Assembly (NCBI RefSeq): GCF_003054445.1
Contig: NC_042508.1
Span: 1,736,001-1,800,000, forward strand
DNA from: Pichia kudriavzevii
Taxonomy: Eukaryota; Ascomycota; Pichiomycetes; Pichiales; Pichiaceae
Length of the DNA stretch: 64,000 bases
Direction of reading: 5' to 3'
The notes under the pieces were generated by a model. The model worked only from the letters and a program-made list of their open reading frames with translations, was not told where the DNA came from and made no database searches. Positions 7,947 through 17,671 of this stretch are shown here, piece by piece. Each line of letters opens with the position of its first letter. The stretch's first letter is position 1. The position numbers and the translations under genes are program-made.

Positions 7947-9989
7947 CTACCTAAGAGTGGTGTTTCTCCTTGATCTTCCAACTTTGTATAGCATATTGTG
8001 TTTATGTGGTACGACTTGATAGTTGCATGCTTCAAGTATATCTTCCAAATCGACAATCATGTACTCTGTTGCCTTATTAGAATAGTCATGACTATCAAAT
8101 ACAGGCTGCAGAGGTGGATGGACTATTGGCTTACTAGATAGTTCACGTGCCGGAACTCTAGATCTACGGTCCGTATTTGATGTTGTGGCATGGAGAGATG
8201 GTTCCGAACTTGGTGACATTTCATCGTCAGTGGGTTCATCACTATCCGAATTTTCAAGATAAGACTGTCCCGCCATCTGGTGCATTATATTCCCTGTAGT
8301 TAAAGAGTCATACTTTCTGTCTTTTCTTACACGATAAGGATTCATTTTCTCTGTTTTTCTGTGAGCAAAAGAATTGTCTTTTGCTGATTCTCCTGGTATA
8401 GTAGGGATCTCATCCCATTTACTATGTCTTACTTCCAATTGTTCTGTCACTTCAGTATTCGAAGTGTGATCAATTTTAAATGACAGTTTTTCTTGACCCT
8501 TGTGATGATGGAAATTTGATTGATAAAGTTTTTCATCTACACACATTTCCATCTTCTGAAAAGTTTTATTAGCAAAGAGTTTGGGTAAAGTCATTCTAGT
8601 TTTCGCATTGGGATCGCATAATCTCCAAAATAAGTAGAGCACAGCTGCATCCTTACCGTGTGGATCCGAGAACATCCCCACCTTGGGTAATTTCAAAGAA
8701 ATATCAGATGCAAATGCAGGATTGATCTCCAGTATTTCCATATATTCACGTATAAATGCTTTGTATGCTAAATCTGTCTCTTTAGATTGTTTAAATGGCA
8801 GTTTCCCATTGATTAGTAGATACAACAGTATTCCCATAGACCAATAATCAAATTTGAAAGGACAGAAGGGTACTCTTGACTCTTTATTGATTAAATGATA
8901 CTTGGCAACTTCGGGAGGTTGGTAAGGAGGAGTTCCCAATCTTTCCGTCCTCATTAGTATGGGGCTTTTGAAATTACCGTGCTCCACGTGTCCAAATTCT
9001 GAACAACCAAAATCTGTTAGTTTCATTAAACCATTTTTGCTGACCAATATGTTTTCTGGTTTTAGGTCTAAATGAACGATATCGTGTTCATGCATATATT
9101 TTAGACCAAAACAGACTTGTTTGAAAATGCATAATTTCTCATTTGTTGAGGCACTTAAGCTCCATTCGGGAGACTTTATTAGTTTATACAAATCATATTC
9201 ATAGTAATCCATTGTCATTCCCCACGCGTTCTGTAAAGTCGCAGGTAGCTGTAACAAATCATAAGCTTTAATACAATGCAAATTTGAAAATCCTTTGGTA
9301 ATTAAAAACTCAAATGTAACACGATTATAATAATCTTTATTTGTTTCTCCCGAATATATCGAGAATTTCTTCAAAGCATATATTGGAGAGTTGAGGCCTT
9401 CTTCTTTTAAAGCTACTTTTCTCACCGTGGCCGAACCCCCGGAACCTACCTCTTCATCAAGTAAAGTGTACTTCGACTCCAAAGTAGTGATATCTTGTTT
9501 GTAGTCGTCAGGTAAAAAATCATTCGGATCGGATAAGGGGTTAGTTAATTTCAAAAGATGTTCATCTTGCTTCTTCCCATTGGCAAACGCACTACCTAAC
9601 GTATCGATTGGGTGATAGTTATAAATTCCATAGGGGTTGTATTCAATTTTATAGGGAGGTAGTCCCGAAAATGACTTATTATGAGGTCTAGCCAGATTAT
9701 TATGCGGTTTGGGTATGTTCTTATGACCAGCGGCGGAATGCTTGAAGTTAGCAGCACTTATTGAACTCCGCCTTCCGAGAGAACTGCTCCTGCCTTCCTG
9801 TGGAGAATGTTTTGGGGATTTGGGAAAATGAACCTCGTGCATTGGTAAAGATGCCTCAACTTTCAATGGTACATTATGCAATTTACTGACTGTCTGATGA
9901 GGCTCCGGTTTCTCTTTAAATAACTTGGAAGGATTAACCGCATGTACTAATTTCTTCAACTTCCCGTGGGACTTCTCTGGATCCGACAT
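7947..9989 (-). CDS. HAL5/NPR1-family serine/threonine kinase (RTK1/HRK1-like)
   Basis: The 680 aa protein has a basic, Ser/His-rich N-terminus with a short PPYKIEYNPYGIYN motif near residues 110-124, typical of the fungal Hal5/Npr1/Rtk1/Hrk1 group. The kinase domain spans about 175-483: glycine loop VGSGGSATV (181-189), Lys207, catalytic loop VHLDLKPEN with Asp308, DFG at 326-328 and a PPE in place of APE near 358-360. The catalytic HRD is HLD here, so the regulatory Arg is missing. Relatives control plasma-membrane ion and nutrient transporters. I cannot separate Rtk1 from Hrk1 by eye, so no symbol is given. The start is a good ATG, with stops upstream. Confidence 0.85.
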   Translation of the reverse strand: MSDPEKSHGKLKKLVHAVNPSKLFKEKPEPHQTVSKLHNVPLKVEASLPMHEVHFPKSPKHSPQEGRSSSLGRRSSISAANFKHSAAGHKNIPKPHNNLARPHNKSFSGLPPYKIEYNPYGIYNYHPIDTLGSAFANGKKQDEHLLKLTNPLSDPNDFLPDDYKQDITTLESKYTLLDEEVGSGGSATVRKVALKEEGLNSPIYALKKFSIYSGETNKDYYNRVTFEFLITKGFSNLHCIKAYDLLQLPATLQNAWGMTMDYYEYDLYKLIKSPEWSLSASTNEKLCIFKQVCFGLKYMHEHDIVHLDLKPENILVSKNGLMKLTDFGCSEFGHVEHGNFKSPILMRTERLGTPPYQPPEVAKYHLINKESRVPFCPFKFDYWSMGILLYLLINGKLPFKQSKETDLAYKAFIREYMEILEINPAFASDISLKLPKVGMFSDPHGKDAAVLYLFWRLCDPNAKTRMTLPKLFANKTFQKMEMCVDEKLYQSNFHHHKGQEKLSFKIDHTSNTEVTEQLEVRHSKWDEIPTIPGESAKDNSFAHRKTEKMNPYRVRKDRKYDSLTTGNIMHQMAGQSYLENSDSDEPTDDEMSPSSEPSLHATTSNTDRRSRVPARELSSKPIVHPPLQPVFDSHDYSNKATEYMIVDLEDILEACNYQVVPHKHNMLYKVGRSRRNTTLR

Positions 9990-11362
9990 GACTCAAAATA
10001 TCCCCCTGCTTAACAGATCTCTGACGTAAAAGCAAGTAAGTGTAAAAAGAGTAAGATAGAGACACAGTTTCTATCGTTGTTTTATGACGTACCGGAGATA
10101 CACGATCCTTGTTAAGGCAGTTGGTGCGGCAATATTAGTAAGAAACAATTTATCCACTTTCAACTATGTGGGCTGTTTCTAAAACAGTGGACACAGTATA
10201 ATCAGGATCGCTTAATCTCAGTTCGGAGTATGTGATTCTTCATCCCAGGGTATTATTTATCATATTGGAAACCCCAACAACTAATTGAACGTCCCCTTAT
10301 GCTGATTCTATTTTTCTTGAGTTGACACCGTCGGGAATGGCTTGTGATAGCCTTAGGCTTGTCGGATTAACTTCGCTTGTTTTTTTAAGAATCAGCTCAC
10401 GCAATTGGCCTCAGAATGTATATAAAAACAGAACTCTCGGTTTCGGAGATCATTGTGAGAGGTGCGCCTACTTGCCGATCCAACTCAGCAATGTTTTCTT
10501 TTAATAACATCCCATAAATGGGATGAGAATTGATTCTAATGTAAATATATCTCAAAAACGGCTTACAATCAATGGAATCTGGAAATCAAAGGTATATCTA
10601 TTAAAAAAATCAACTCAAGACATCTGCACTGCGATGGGGTTATTGGGATAGATAAGAAAAAGTAATGCATGGTGGAAGTATATCCCGTCTATGTCTCACT
10701 TATTCACTTCTAATATATCTATATATATCCAACCCTTGGATCGTAAGTATTAAAGATGAGATATTTCATCCTTTTATAATCAATTCAACCGCATTAAAAT
10801 TTGTTTTCTTTTAAGTAGTTATCTTACGTTTAATGTATCGTTTCTTAATTTTTATTGTGTGGAATGTCTTGAAGAGGATTGCTCCTTTCTTATGCCAATA
10901 TACGGTTATCCATCTGGCTGTGTAACTAGAAGAATAATGAAATCAATGTAAAGTTATATATGTTTAGTGGTACTTTTTGGTTAGTAAACACTTAGAGTTG
11001 TTGCGTTTGAAAGGTTCAAACATACTCAACTCCAAAAAGTTCTTTTGGGGTATTGGAGATTGAAAAAAATAAGTATAAAATATTTGTTTAATTCATTTGA
11101 TTTTTATGTTTTAAGTCACGTGATAGACAAACGCTAAATATTTCTTGAATCTTTTGAGTTTTCTGAGAGGTTGAATGGCCTAGTGTTTTTTGCGGGTTGC
11201 CTATAAGCTGGTCAAACAGTTGAAGGCTCGAAACTGGCATGGAAGTCTTTTTCAACTAATCCCAGTTTTGGGAAAATCTAGGGATTTTTAACTCGTAGTT
11301 TCAAGCTGTGATGTCTTTTAACAATAGCTTTTATTCTTTTTTTTGGAGTACCTGCTTAAACA
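9990..11362. other. 1.37 kb divergent intergenic region between the kinase gene and EMC1
   Basis: No ATG-initiated gene is convincing here. Visible structure: a perfect 8-bp inverted repeat at 10508-10525; a larger imperfect dyad at 10995-11032; a full set of minus-strand splice signals at 11025-10926; a TCACGTGA E-box near 11116; and short TA-rich tracts around 10710-10730. It is long for this window and probably holds promoters for both flanking genes. Confidence 0.6.
10508..10525. repeat. perfect inverted repeat, 8-bp arms
   Basis: CATCCCAT and ATGGGATG are separated by AA. The dyad is short enough to be a dimeric protein-binding site and lies 518 bases upstream of the kinase start. Function unknown. 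Confidence 0.6.
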
Positions 11363-13744
11363 ATGTGGGTTTGGCTTCTATGGACATTATCACTATGTCA
11401 ATTTACATTAGGATTAACTAGCGATCAAGTCTTCTCGGATGATTGGCAAACAACGAACATAGGCAGACCAATTGATTTGATAAACTTAAATCATGCACTG
11501 TATACCCTTTCGTCTGAAGGTATTATATCAATCCTTGATGCAAATAACGGGGAAGTTTTATATAGGTATTACAATGAAAATGGACGAATTCTTGAAGATT
11601 CCAAAATTGTAAAGGGAAACACTGATTATATAATCTCTTACTTCAACTATGGCCTTGACCAGGATGGATACTCTAAAGTTATTCTATGGGACACAAAACA
11701 GACAAGCTTGAGAGTGCAACGAGAGATTCAATTCCCGAATAAAACATTAGCTGTTGCCCAGTTTGAAGATATGGTCTATGTAGCAACGGAGAACGGCATA
11801 CATAAATTTGATTTAAATCCCTTAAATCCACCCCAAACTGTATTCACATCACCTGTGCTCCTTGAAGAAGCAAGCATATTTGTGAATCCGGAAAATAGGC
11901 AAGTATTTGCTACTTGGGAAATTCAAGGCAGTTTATACTACTCTGAATTGGAATATTTCGAAAGTAAGGTTTTTGTGGGATGTAAACTAGCAGAACTTAG
12001 ATTCTACTATTCATCTTATAGCAACTACTTTATCTGCAACGGTCAAACCGTCTATGAATTTGATAATTATGGTGCTGCGAAACTAAAAGAAGGGTCAAAT
12101 ATGGTAACAGATACATTATCTTCCGACCTCTTAGTAAACGCTCAAATTGATGATATGAAAATAATTGAAGATTACGTTGCAATTAAGTCTAATAATACAT
12201 TGCGTTTATTCAATTACAGAGAGGCCACATTAACCCCAGTGGTTGAATTCGAACTACCTTCCAGTATTGACGACTCAATTTCTCACAATTTTGCAGTTGG
12301 AGACTCAACAGTCTATTTGATTACCTTCTCTAAACACCACCGTGTTGATTGTTATGTCAACGGAACTCTACAATGGTCTAAGGATGAGTCATTAGCTGAA
12401 GTGAAAGATATAGTTGTTATAGATCAGGATATCGATCGATTTGAAATAAAAAAATATATGGTTGTACTTTCAGCTGCCAAAACTATCGGCGTCTTTCATT
12501 TACACAGATGCTCTGGCCAACAACTACTCAATATATTCGAAGTTGACGTTGATTTTGATCGATTGCATAATGTTAACAATACAGTACAAGGTCAATTAGG
12601 CTCAAGGGAATTTTCAGTGGATTTTTTGAATGGAAAAGTTTTTGAACTACATGATAATCAACCAAAGGAAATATCGAGTGAGCCATCCTTTTCTGCAGGC
12701 TTGGACTTACCTTACAATAGAGTGGAAGGGTATAAGAATGGAGTTAGTACATGGCGTTTCCAGCCTGACTTTGAGAGAGTGACGGGGTTATTAAAACGTA
12801 GTTATGATAATGAGCATGTTGCATCCAATGGTATTGTTCTCCATGATCGGAGTGTTTTGTACAAGTATCTTCTTCCAAATACAGGTGTTATCACGACATT
12901 CAATGAGGATAAAAATATTGTTGGAATTTATTTGATTAACCTAATAACCGGACAATTGTATGGTAAGTTTTACAGAAGTGTTTACACTCAGTTCGATCCA
13001 GAGTTAGATTTCAGCATAGTATACGAAGAGAACTTTATTATATTTTCAGTAGTTAAAGGTGAAAATTCTGAAGTTTGCGTTATTGATCTGTTTGAATCTC
13101 TAAAGCCAAATTTCAGTCTGACAAAAAAATTGCAGGTATTTTCTAGTATTCAAGATGCATTTGCACCTGCCTTTGCAACCCAATGCTTTACTGTATTAAA
13201 TCAACAAATTAATCAAATGGCTATTTTTAATACTAAGTATAACATTGCTACGAAGGAAATAGTATGTAGTACAAGATTTGGCCAAATATTTTCGATTCCA
13301 AAGATGGTATTGGATGCACGTAGGAATGGCTTTATTGGTGATTTGAAAAAGGGTAACAACAGGGATATTTCCTATGAGGATAAGAAGTTGCCACGAATAA
13401 GTATGAGCAAATATGCAGCATCAATTCTGAGCAAGTTTACTTATGATCCACTTATACATATACATCCAAGATTCATCCTTTCTCATCACAGGAAGCTCAT
13501 AAGTGGGCATCACAAACCTTATCTTAATGTTGTGCCTACTGAGCTTGAATCAACTGCTTATGTTGTTTACCAGGGCGTGGATACTTTTGTCACCATATTG
13601 AGACCGTCTGGGTCATTTGATAGATTAACTAGTTCCTTCAATTTTAAGATTGTTATTGGAACTATTATATTGCTAATTTTGATTATTGCATACATCCACC
13701 CGAAGACAGAAAGGATGAAATTATTGGGTCTTTGGAATCTATAG
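11363..13744 (+). CDS. EMC1: ER membrane protein complex subunit 1
   Basis: The 793 aa protein begins with a cleavable signal peptide (MWVWLLWTLSLCQFTLGLTSDQ) and continues with a lumenal beta-propeller-like region (PQQ-type blades, e.g. HALYTLSSEGIISILDANNGEVLYRYY). It ends with the conserved C-terminal block (DPLIHIHPRFILSHHRKLI, then ESTAYVVYQGVDTFVTILRPSGSFDRL) and a single transmembrane helix near residues 765-782 with a short basic tail. That order matches Emc1 (760 aa in S. cerevisiae), the large lumenal subunit of the EMC insertase for tail-anchored and multipass ER proteins. N-glycosylation sequons are frequent. Start ATG at 11363 directly precedes the signal peptide. Confidence 0.93.
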   Translation: MWVWLLWTLSLCQFTLGLTSDQVFSDDWQTTNIGRPIDLINLNHALYTLSSEGIISILDANNGEVLYRYYNENGRILEDSKIVKGNTDYIISYFNYGLDQDGYSKVILWDTKQTSLRVQREIQFPNKTLAVAQFEDMVYVATENGIHKFDLNPLNPPQTVFTSPVLLEEASIFVNPENRQVFATWEIQGSLYYSELEYFESKVFVGCKLAELRFYYSSYSNYFICNGQTVYEFDNYGAAKLKEGSNMVTDTLSSDLLVNAQIDDMKIIEDYVAIKSNNTLRLFNYREATLTPVVEFELPSSIDDSISHNFAVGDSTVYLITFSKHHRVDCYVNGTLQWSKDESLAEVKDIVVIDQDIDRFEIKKYMVVLSAAKTIGVFHLHRCSGQQLLNIFEVDVDFDRLHNVNNTVQGQLGSREFSVDFLNGKVFELHDNQPKEISSEPSFSAGLDLPYNRVEGYKNGVSTWRFQPDFERVTGLLKRSYDNEHVASNGIVLHDRSVLYKYLLPNTGVITTFNEDKNIVGIYLINLITGQLYGKFYRSVYTQFDPELDFSIVYEENFIIFSVVKGENSEVCVIDLFESLKPNFSLTKKLQVFSSIQDAFAPAFATQCFTVLNQQINQMAIFNTKYNIATKEIVCSTRFGQIFSIPKMVLDARRNGFIGDLKKGNNRDISYEDKKLPRISMSKYAASILSKFTYDPLIHIHPRFILSHHRKLISGHHKPYLNVVPTELESTAYVVYQGVDTFVTILRPSGSFDRLTSSFNFKIVIGTIILLILIIAYIHPKTERMKLLGLWNL

Positions 13745-13834
13745 AGTTTCTAATTATCTAGAAAGTTAAGTAATGAGACATAAACCGAGCCAACATGCAA
13801 GGCATAGATAAAAATTAGACCCAGCTATTGTCAA

Positions 13835-15616
13835 TCAGAGTGCAATAGCAGCATAAGTACTAATTGTGCCAAAAATCAGTGCAAATGTCATGATCGTATA
13901 ATACAGCCATTTATTTTTAGGTTTGCAGAGTTTCAAGTAAAACGCACAAGGCAAAACAATGCAAATAAGCGTACATAAAGACGATCCACTCAATCCAATA
14001 ATCCTATCAAACTCGGGGTATAAGATTGCACAAATAACAAACATAAGATTGACCCCGACTTTAACTGAAAAAATAGATAGCTTTGTCCTCAGTGTATTTG
14101 ACTTCCCCGAATATTCTAATTGCTGAGGTGTCAAACCAAAAAGGAATTCAGTGATATTGATAATCGGTAATGCGTTGATCGGTGTTTTAGCAACTGGGAT
14201 AAGAGACACAAACATGCTGATTAGAAAGTAAACGAATTTGGGGTATCCTGGTGTTACCAAAACAGATTGGGTAATTTCGTTCAAGAGGCCGGCACCAAAC
14301 ATAAAGAATCCAAGCATTGCCATTGATCCATCTGCAAAAAATCCAACAGAATATGTCGTTTTGAGAACCGATTTGAACTTGTGTGGCTGTGATAAGTCTG
14401 CCTTTAAGGCAGGAAAAAGTGAGTGTGAACCAAATGGACCCAAGATGATGCCATAAGAAAGGAAGAGATTTTTCAAAGAAATTGGATATATATTAAACGG
14501 AACGGGATCAACCAATGAGCCTGGTGAATTTTTTTTGATTAGGCCACAGAAAAAAATAAGCAAAACCAACGAAATTGTAGATATGATTCCAATAAGGGAG
14601 ATGTGAGATAGAACCCTCAATGGGAGAAATGAAAAGGGGGTTAGCAGGACAAAACCAATCCATTTGAAGGCATTCAAAGATATTTCAGGGAACATTGCGT
14701 GTAGTGAATCCGCAAATAGAACAATCAGTGACACACCAACACCTAGCAGTTCAACGGTGAAAAGTATAGAAACCCCCAACCTAGCCTTAGGGCCATACGA
14801 TTTATAGCCCAAATCAGCGTAGGTGCATAGTGTTGGATCGGTGTCCATACAGTCAGATAAAAGTGTTGCGGTCCAATAGGTGATAGCTACTGAGTACAAG
14901 AGGAATATTGTCCCACACAGCAGACCTGCATGTACCATTGCTCTTGATAAAGCCAAAAGACCAATACCTATTAACGCATTAATGCAGTTGAAGATGGTCT
15001 GAGGGACTGTTGATTGCGGTGCAATCATGGTTAGTTTGGTACCTTCATCAGTTTCCACTTGTCGAACAATTATTGAATCCACATCATGGGAAATGACTCT
15101 GGATAATGCATCACCCGATGATTGGAAGACGGACGACGAAACGGATGGCTGTCTTGAGATCACATAATCGGTAAACGAGTGGTCAACAAGCGAACTATCG
15201 TCATCATCAAACACATCGTCTGAATTTCCAAGATTATTTAGAATGGGTTTAGCTCCAAAAACAGTGGAAATCTTTCTACCTAGAGGTGAAGGTGCAAAAG
15301 TGTCAGGATCAATAAGCTCCTCATCATCTTTGAAAACTGATCTGGAGGCAGTAATCCTCGGATCAATTGCAATTGACCTGAAGGAATGTGCCCTATGGTA
15401 AGAGTTGGCAAATCCAGACATTGAGTTTGTGCTAGGCGTGTTTGGTGTTGCCAAGGCAGAAAAATAGGTAGACTTTTGTTTCGGAATGGATCGATCGATA
15501 ATTGGAATCGCTTGATAAGAGTTGGATGGAGTACGGCTGCTTGCAGCTGCCCTGAGACCCCCCTGCGGCCTTTGACCGTTTAAAGGGGTATATGCGGTTG
15601 GCTCCTCACTAGCCAT
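13835..15616 (-). CDS. AVT1: vacuolar amino acid transporter, AAAP family (AVT1-like)
   Basis: First true ATG at 15616 gives 593 aa; an upstream extension would need a TTG start. Residues 1-~205 are Ser/Thr/Asp-rich and cytosolic. From about 206 the protein holds some 11 membrane helices, opening with QTIFNCINALIGIGLLALSRAM, the family signature of AAAP transporters. S. cerevisiae Avt1 (602 aa) imports glutamine, tyrosine, isoleucine and other neutral amino acids into the vacuole in exchange for protons. The long acidic N-terminus and total length favour Avt1 over the shorter exporters Avt3/4/6. The closely spaced 3' end faces EMC1 convergently with 90 bases between the stops. Confidence 0.88.
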   Translation of the reverse strand: MASEEPTAYTPLNGQRPQGGLRAAASSRTPSNSYQAIPIIDRSIPKQKSTYFSALATPNTPSTNSMSGFANSYHRAHSFRSIAIDPRITASRSVFKDDEELIDPDTFAPSPLGRKISTVFGAKPILNNLGNSDDVFDDDDSSLVDHSFTDYVISRQPSVSSSVFQSSGDALSRVISHDVDSIIVRQVETDEGTKLTMIAPQSTVPQTIFNCINALIGIGLLALSRAMVHAGLLCGTIFLLYSVAITYWTATLLSDCMDTDPTLCTYADLGYKSYGPKARLGVSILFTVELLGVGVSLIVLFADSLHAMFPEISLNAFKWIGFVLLTPFSFLPLRVLSHISLIGIISTISLVLLIFFCGLIKKNSPGSLVDPVPFNIYPISLKNLFLSYGIILGPFGSHSLFPALKADLSQPHKFKSVLKTTYSVGFFADGSMAMLGFFMFGAGLLNEITQSVLVTPGYPKFVYFLISMFVSLIPVAKTPINALPIINITEFLFGLTPQQLEYSGKSNTLRTKLSIFSVKVGVNLMFVICAILYPEFDRIIGLSGSSLCTLICIVLPCAFYLKLCKPKNKWLYYTIMTFALIFGTISTYAAIAL

Positions 15617-15917
15617 CTGAGCAATATAGTTTTGCAATGTATCCAAGCGGAGGTTCTGTGTCTGCAAGCTAGTGAGCTCTCTACAAAACAATGAGATTTG
15701 GGGACACTATCAATTTCTGTAATGAAGACTCAGATATAAGGAATGCTCGAATATCATCATCAAATACATTTGAGATTTTTCTTTTAATTTCTCGACTTAA
15801 AGCTTGTTGACTGTTTATGTTTTCCATGTTTCAAGGAAAAAAAAAATAATAGGTTTAGTTGTTTCTCTTTGATTTAGTGTGTTTTACCCTTTCTCCTTCC
15901 CTTTCTTGGCACATAGA
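15617..15917. promoter_or_regulatory. divergent AVT1/PSG1 intergenic region
   Basis: This 301-base gap separates the two start codons. It holds A- and T-rich tracts (notably 15835-15850) and a pyrimidine-rich stretch just upstream of PSG1. No specific factor site is recognisable. Confidence 0.5.
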
Positions 15918-17231
15918 ATGAAAGCGGTATCAGTGCTTATCTCATGTGTGTTGGCTCTTGCCCAGTTGACAGACGGTGCCTTTGTTCCTCCAACTTTGGC
16001 ACCTAAGACAACCGCCACCATTTCACAGGCACATCAGGTTGCGCCTACAGGTTTACACAAAAGAGAAGCAGAACCTAGAAAAGTGGTCATCAACAAACAG
16101 ATCTTAAAGGATGAAGAAGCAGCCAAGAAATCCGAAGAGCCACCAAAACCGTGGATTAGAACCATCTATGACGACGTTGTTGAAGTTGTTACTCCATATG
16201 TTATTGGTGGTGTCACATTTGCAGCTCCACAACCTCAGACGACCAATGGGTTGGAGCCATGGATCTCGATCAATAAGGAAGGATTGCCTAAAACAATTAC
16301 ACCTAAGCTCAAGAATGGTATTATCGCCAATGGTTATCCCGACGTCAAAACATATTATCAAACAGCAACTACCGTTGTCCACCACCAAAAAGACTTGAAG
16401 GCACACAATCTGGGAGATGATGAAACAGTTGAGGAAGTCATAATGATAGAGGAAGATGACACGTATGTCAAATTGAGTCCCTTGCAAAGGTGTACGCCCG
16501 ATTACTATTACAAAAAAGGTGTTGCAAATGTTGAGAGCTCTGAACCTTTCTGTGCACCGGAAGAGCGCCGGAAATTCAGAGTTGGTCTGACCTATTTCAT
16601 CACTTGGTACACCAGGTTCTTTGAGAACACAAATAAAGTCAGGTTCCACTATGCATATGTTAATGAGAAATCACACGAAAAAGGTTTCGATAAGAGAGAC
16701 TTTTTGGACGCTGCCCTAAAAGACATGGACACTGAGATCGAAAGAGTTGCAGGGGAAGTTGCTACAGGTGGTGCTGTTCATGGCGCTTTCTATTCATCGG
16801 ATTGGATTGATAACACTAATGGCTGGTATTCATTCGAAGTCAAACCAGAGTGGCTACAAGAAAAGTTTTATAAGAAGGTTGCAATTGCAATCCAACCAGA
16901 TAGTATTCCTGACGATGAGTTTTCCATTTTGGATGCTCCACATATCTTTGCTACGTTCCAATATAAGGAAAGTATAGGTAAGAACACCAAGGAGATGCGT
17001 GCCTTACAAGATAAAGTTGGTACTAATGACGATGTCTATTACGTGATAGCAGCGATGCCAACTGTTGTTTTAATTTCAGTTATTGGTATGTATGGGTTCC
17101 TATACTTGACACGTAAGCATAGAGATTTATCTGGAGTGAGGAAACCAAAAAGAAGTAGATTTGGTAACCAGGGTAAGTACAATATTCCACTTGCAATGAC
17201 AGATTTACACAAACCTGACAAACAATCTTGA
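15918..17231 (+). CDS. PSG1: PSG1-like Golgi membrane protein (Pma1 stabilisation)
   Basis: Start chosen at ATG 15918, which begins a signal peptide (MKAVSVLISCVLALAQLTDG); the longer frame would need a GTG. The 437 aa precursor has a Kex2-type site at Lys48-Arg49 followed by Glu-Ala (HKREAEP), a conserved TPYVIGGVTFAA block near residue 90, a lumenal domain with cysteines around QRCTPDYYYKKG and SEPFCAPEERRKFRVGLTYFITWYTRFFE, a transmembrane helix near 382-405, and a basic cytosolic tail. In S. cerevisiae Psg1 (YKL077W) is processed by Kex2 and keeps the proton ATPase Pma1 stable in the Golgi. Layout and the TPYVIGG block support the match. Confidence 0.85.
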   Translation: MKAVSVLISCVLALAQLTDGAFVPPTLAPKTTATISQAHQVAPTGLHKREAEPRKVVINKQILKDEEAAKKSEEPPKPWIRTIYDDVVEVVTPYVIGGVTFAAPQPQTTNGLEPWISINKEGLPKTITPKLKNGIIANGYPDVKTYYQTATTVVHHQKDLKAHNLGDDETVEEVIMIEEDDTYVKLSPLQRCTPDYYYKKGVANVESSEPFCAPEERRKFRVGLTYFITWYTRFFENTNKVRFHYAYVNEKSHEKGFDKRDFLDAALKDMDTEIERVAGEVATGGAVHGAFYSSDWIDNTNGWYSFEVKPEWLQEKFYKKVAIAIQPDSIPDDEFSILDAPHIFATFQYKESIGKNTKEMRALQDKVGTNDDVYYVIAAMPTVVLISVIGMYGFLYLTRKHRDLSGVRKPKRSRFGNQGKYNIPLAMTDLHKPDKQS

Positions 17232-17671
17232 ATGACTGGATAGCTGCTAATAGATATATCGTACCAATTAATACATTTCTACCCAATAATAGCATTACGA
17301 CTTTTTCTTTTTTATTAACCCTTCTTTTTGTGGCATCTTCGACATCATTGATTTTTGCAGCTCCCACGGCGTTACTACAAAAATTAATGACTTGGCTTAG
17401 CCATGTAAGACTTAATACACTTTGGTATTATGCGATGCTAAATTAAATGGAAATGTCTTTTAGAAAGGCTGTCCATGGCTGATACTACCGGCTTTCTCTG
17501 GTGGTGTTGGGAGAAAAATAAAAAATCAAACTAAGCCTACCGCGGACAGTCAGATACGGGACAAACATAAAATTTGCAGACTTACCTGTAATCGCCACTA
17601 CAAAAGGTATGTAAACAGTAACTTGTAATTTGTGATGTGGGTACCTGGAACAACACACACAGTGCCAAATA
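17232..17671. other. 440-base intergenic region between PSG1 and YNG2
   Basis: Contains the PSG1 3' end and the YNG2 promoter. A hydrophobic open frame crosses 17219-17446 but has no ATG, so I do not call it a gene. Nothing else recognisable. Confidence 0.5.

Noticed and set aside
17219-17446. Hydrophobic open frame after PSG1
   Set aside because: Lacks an ATG, is in a different frame from PSG1, and no splice signals supply a start.
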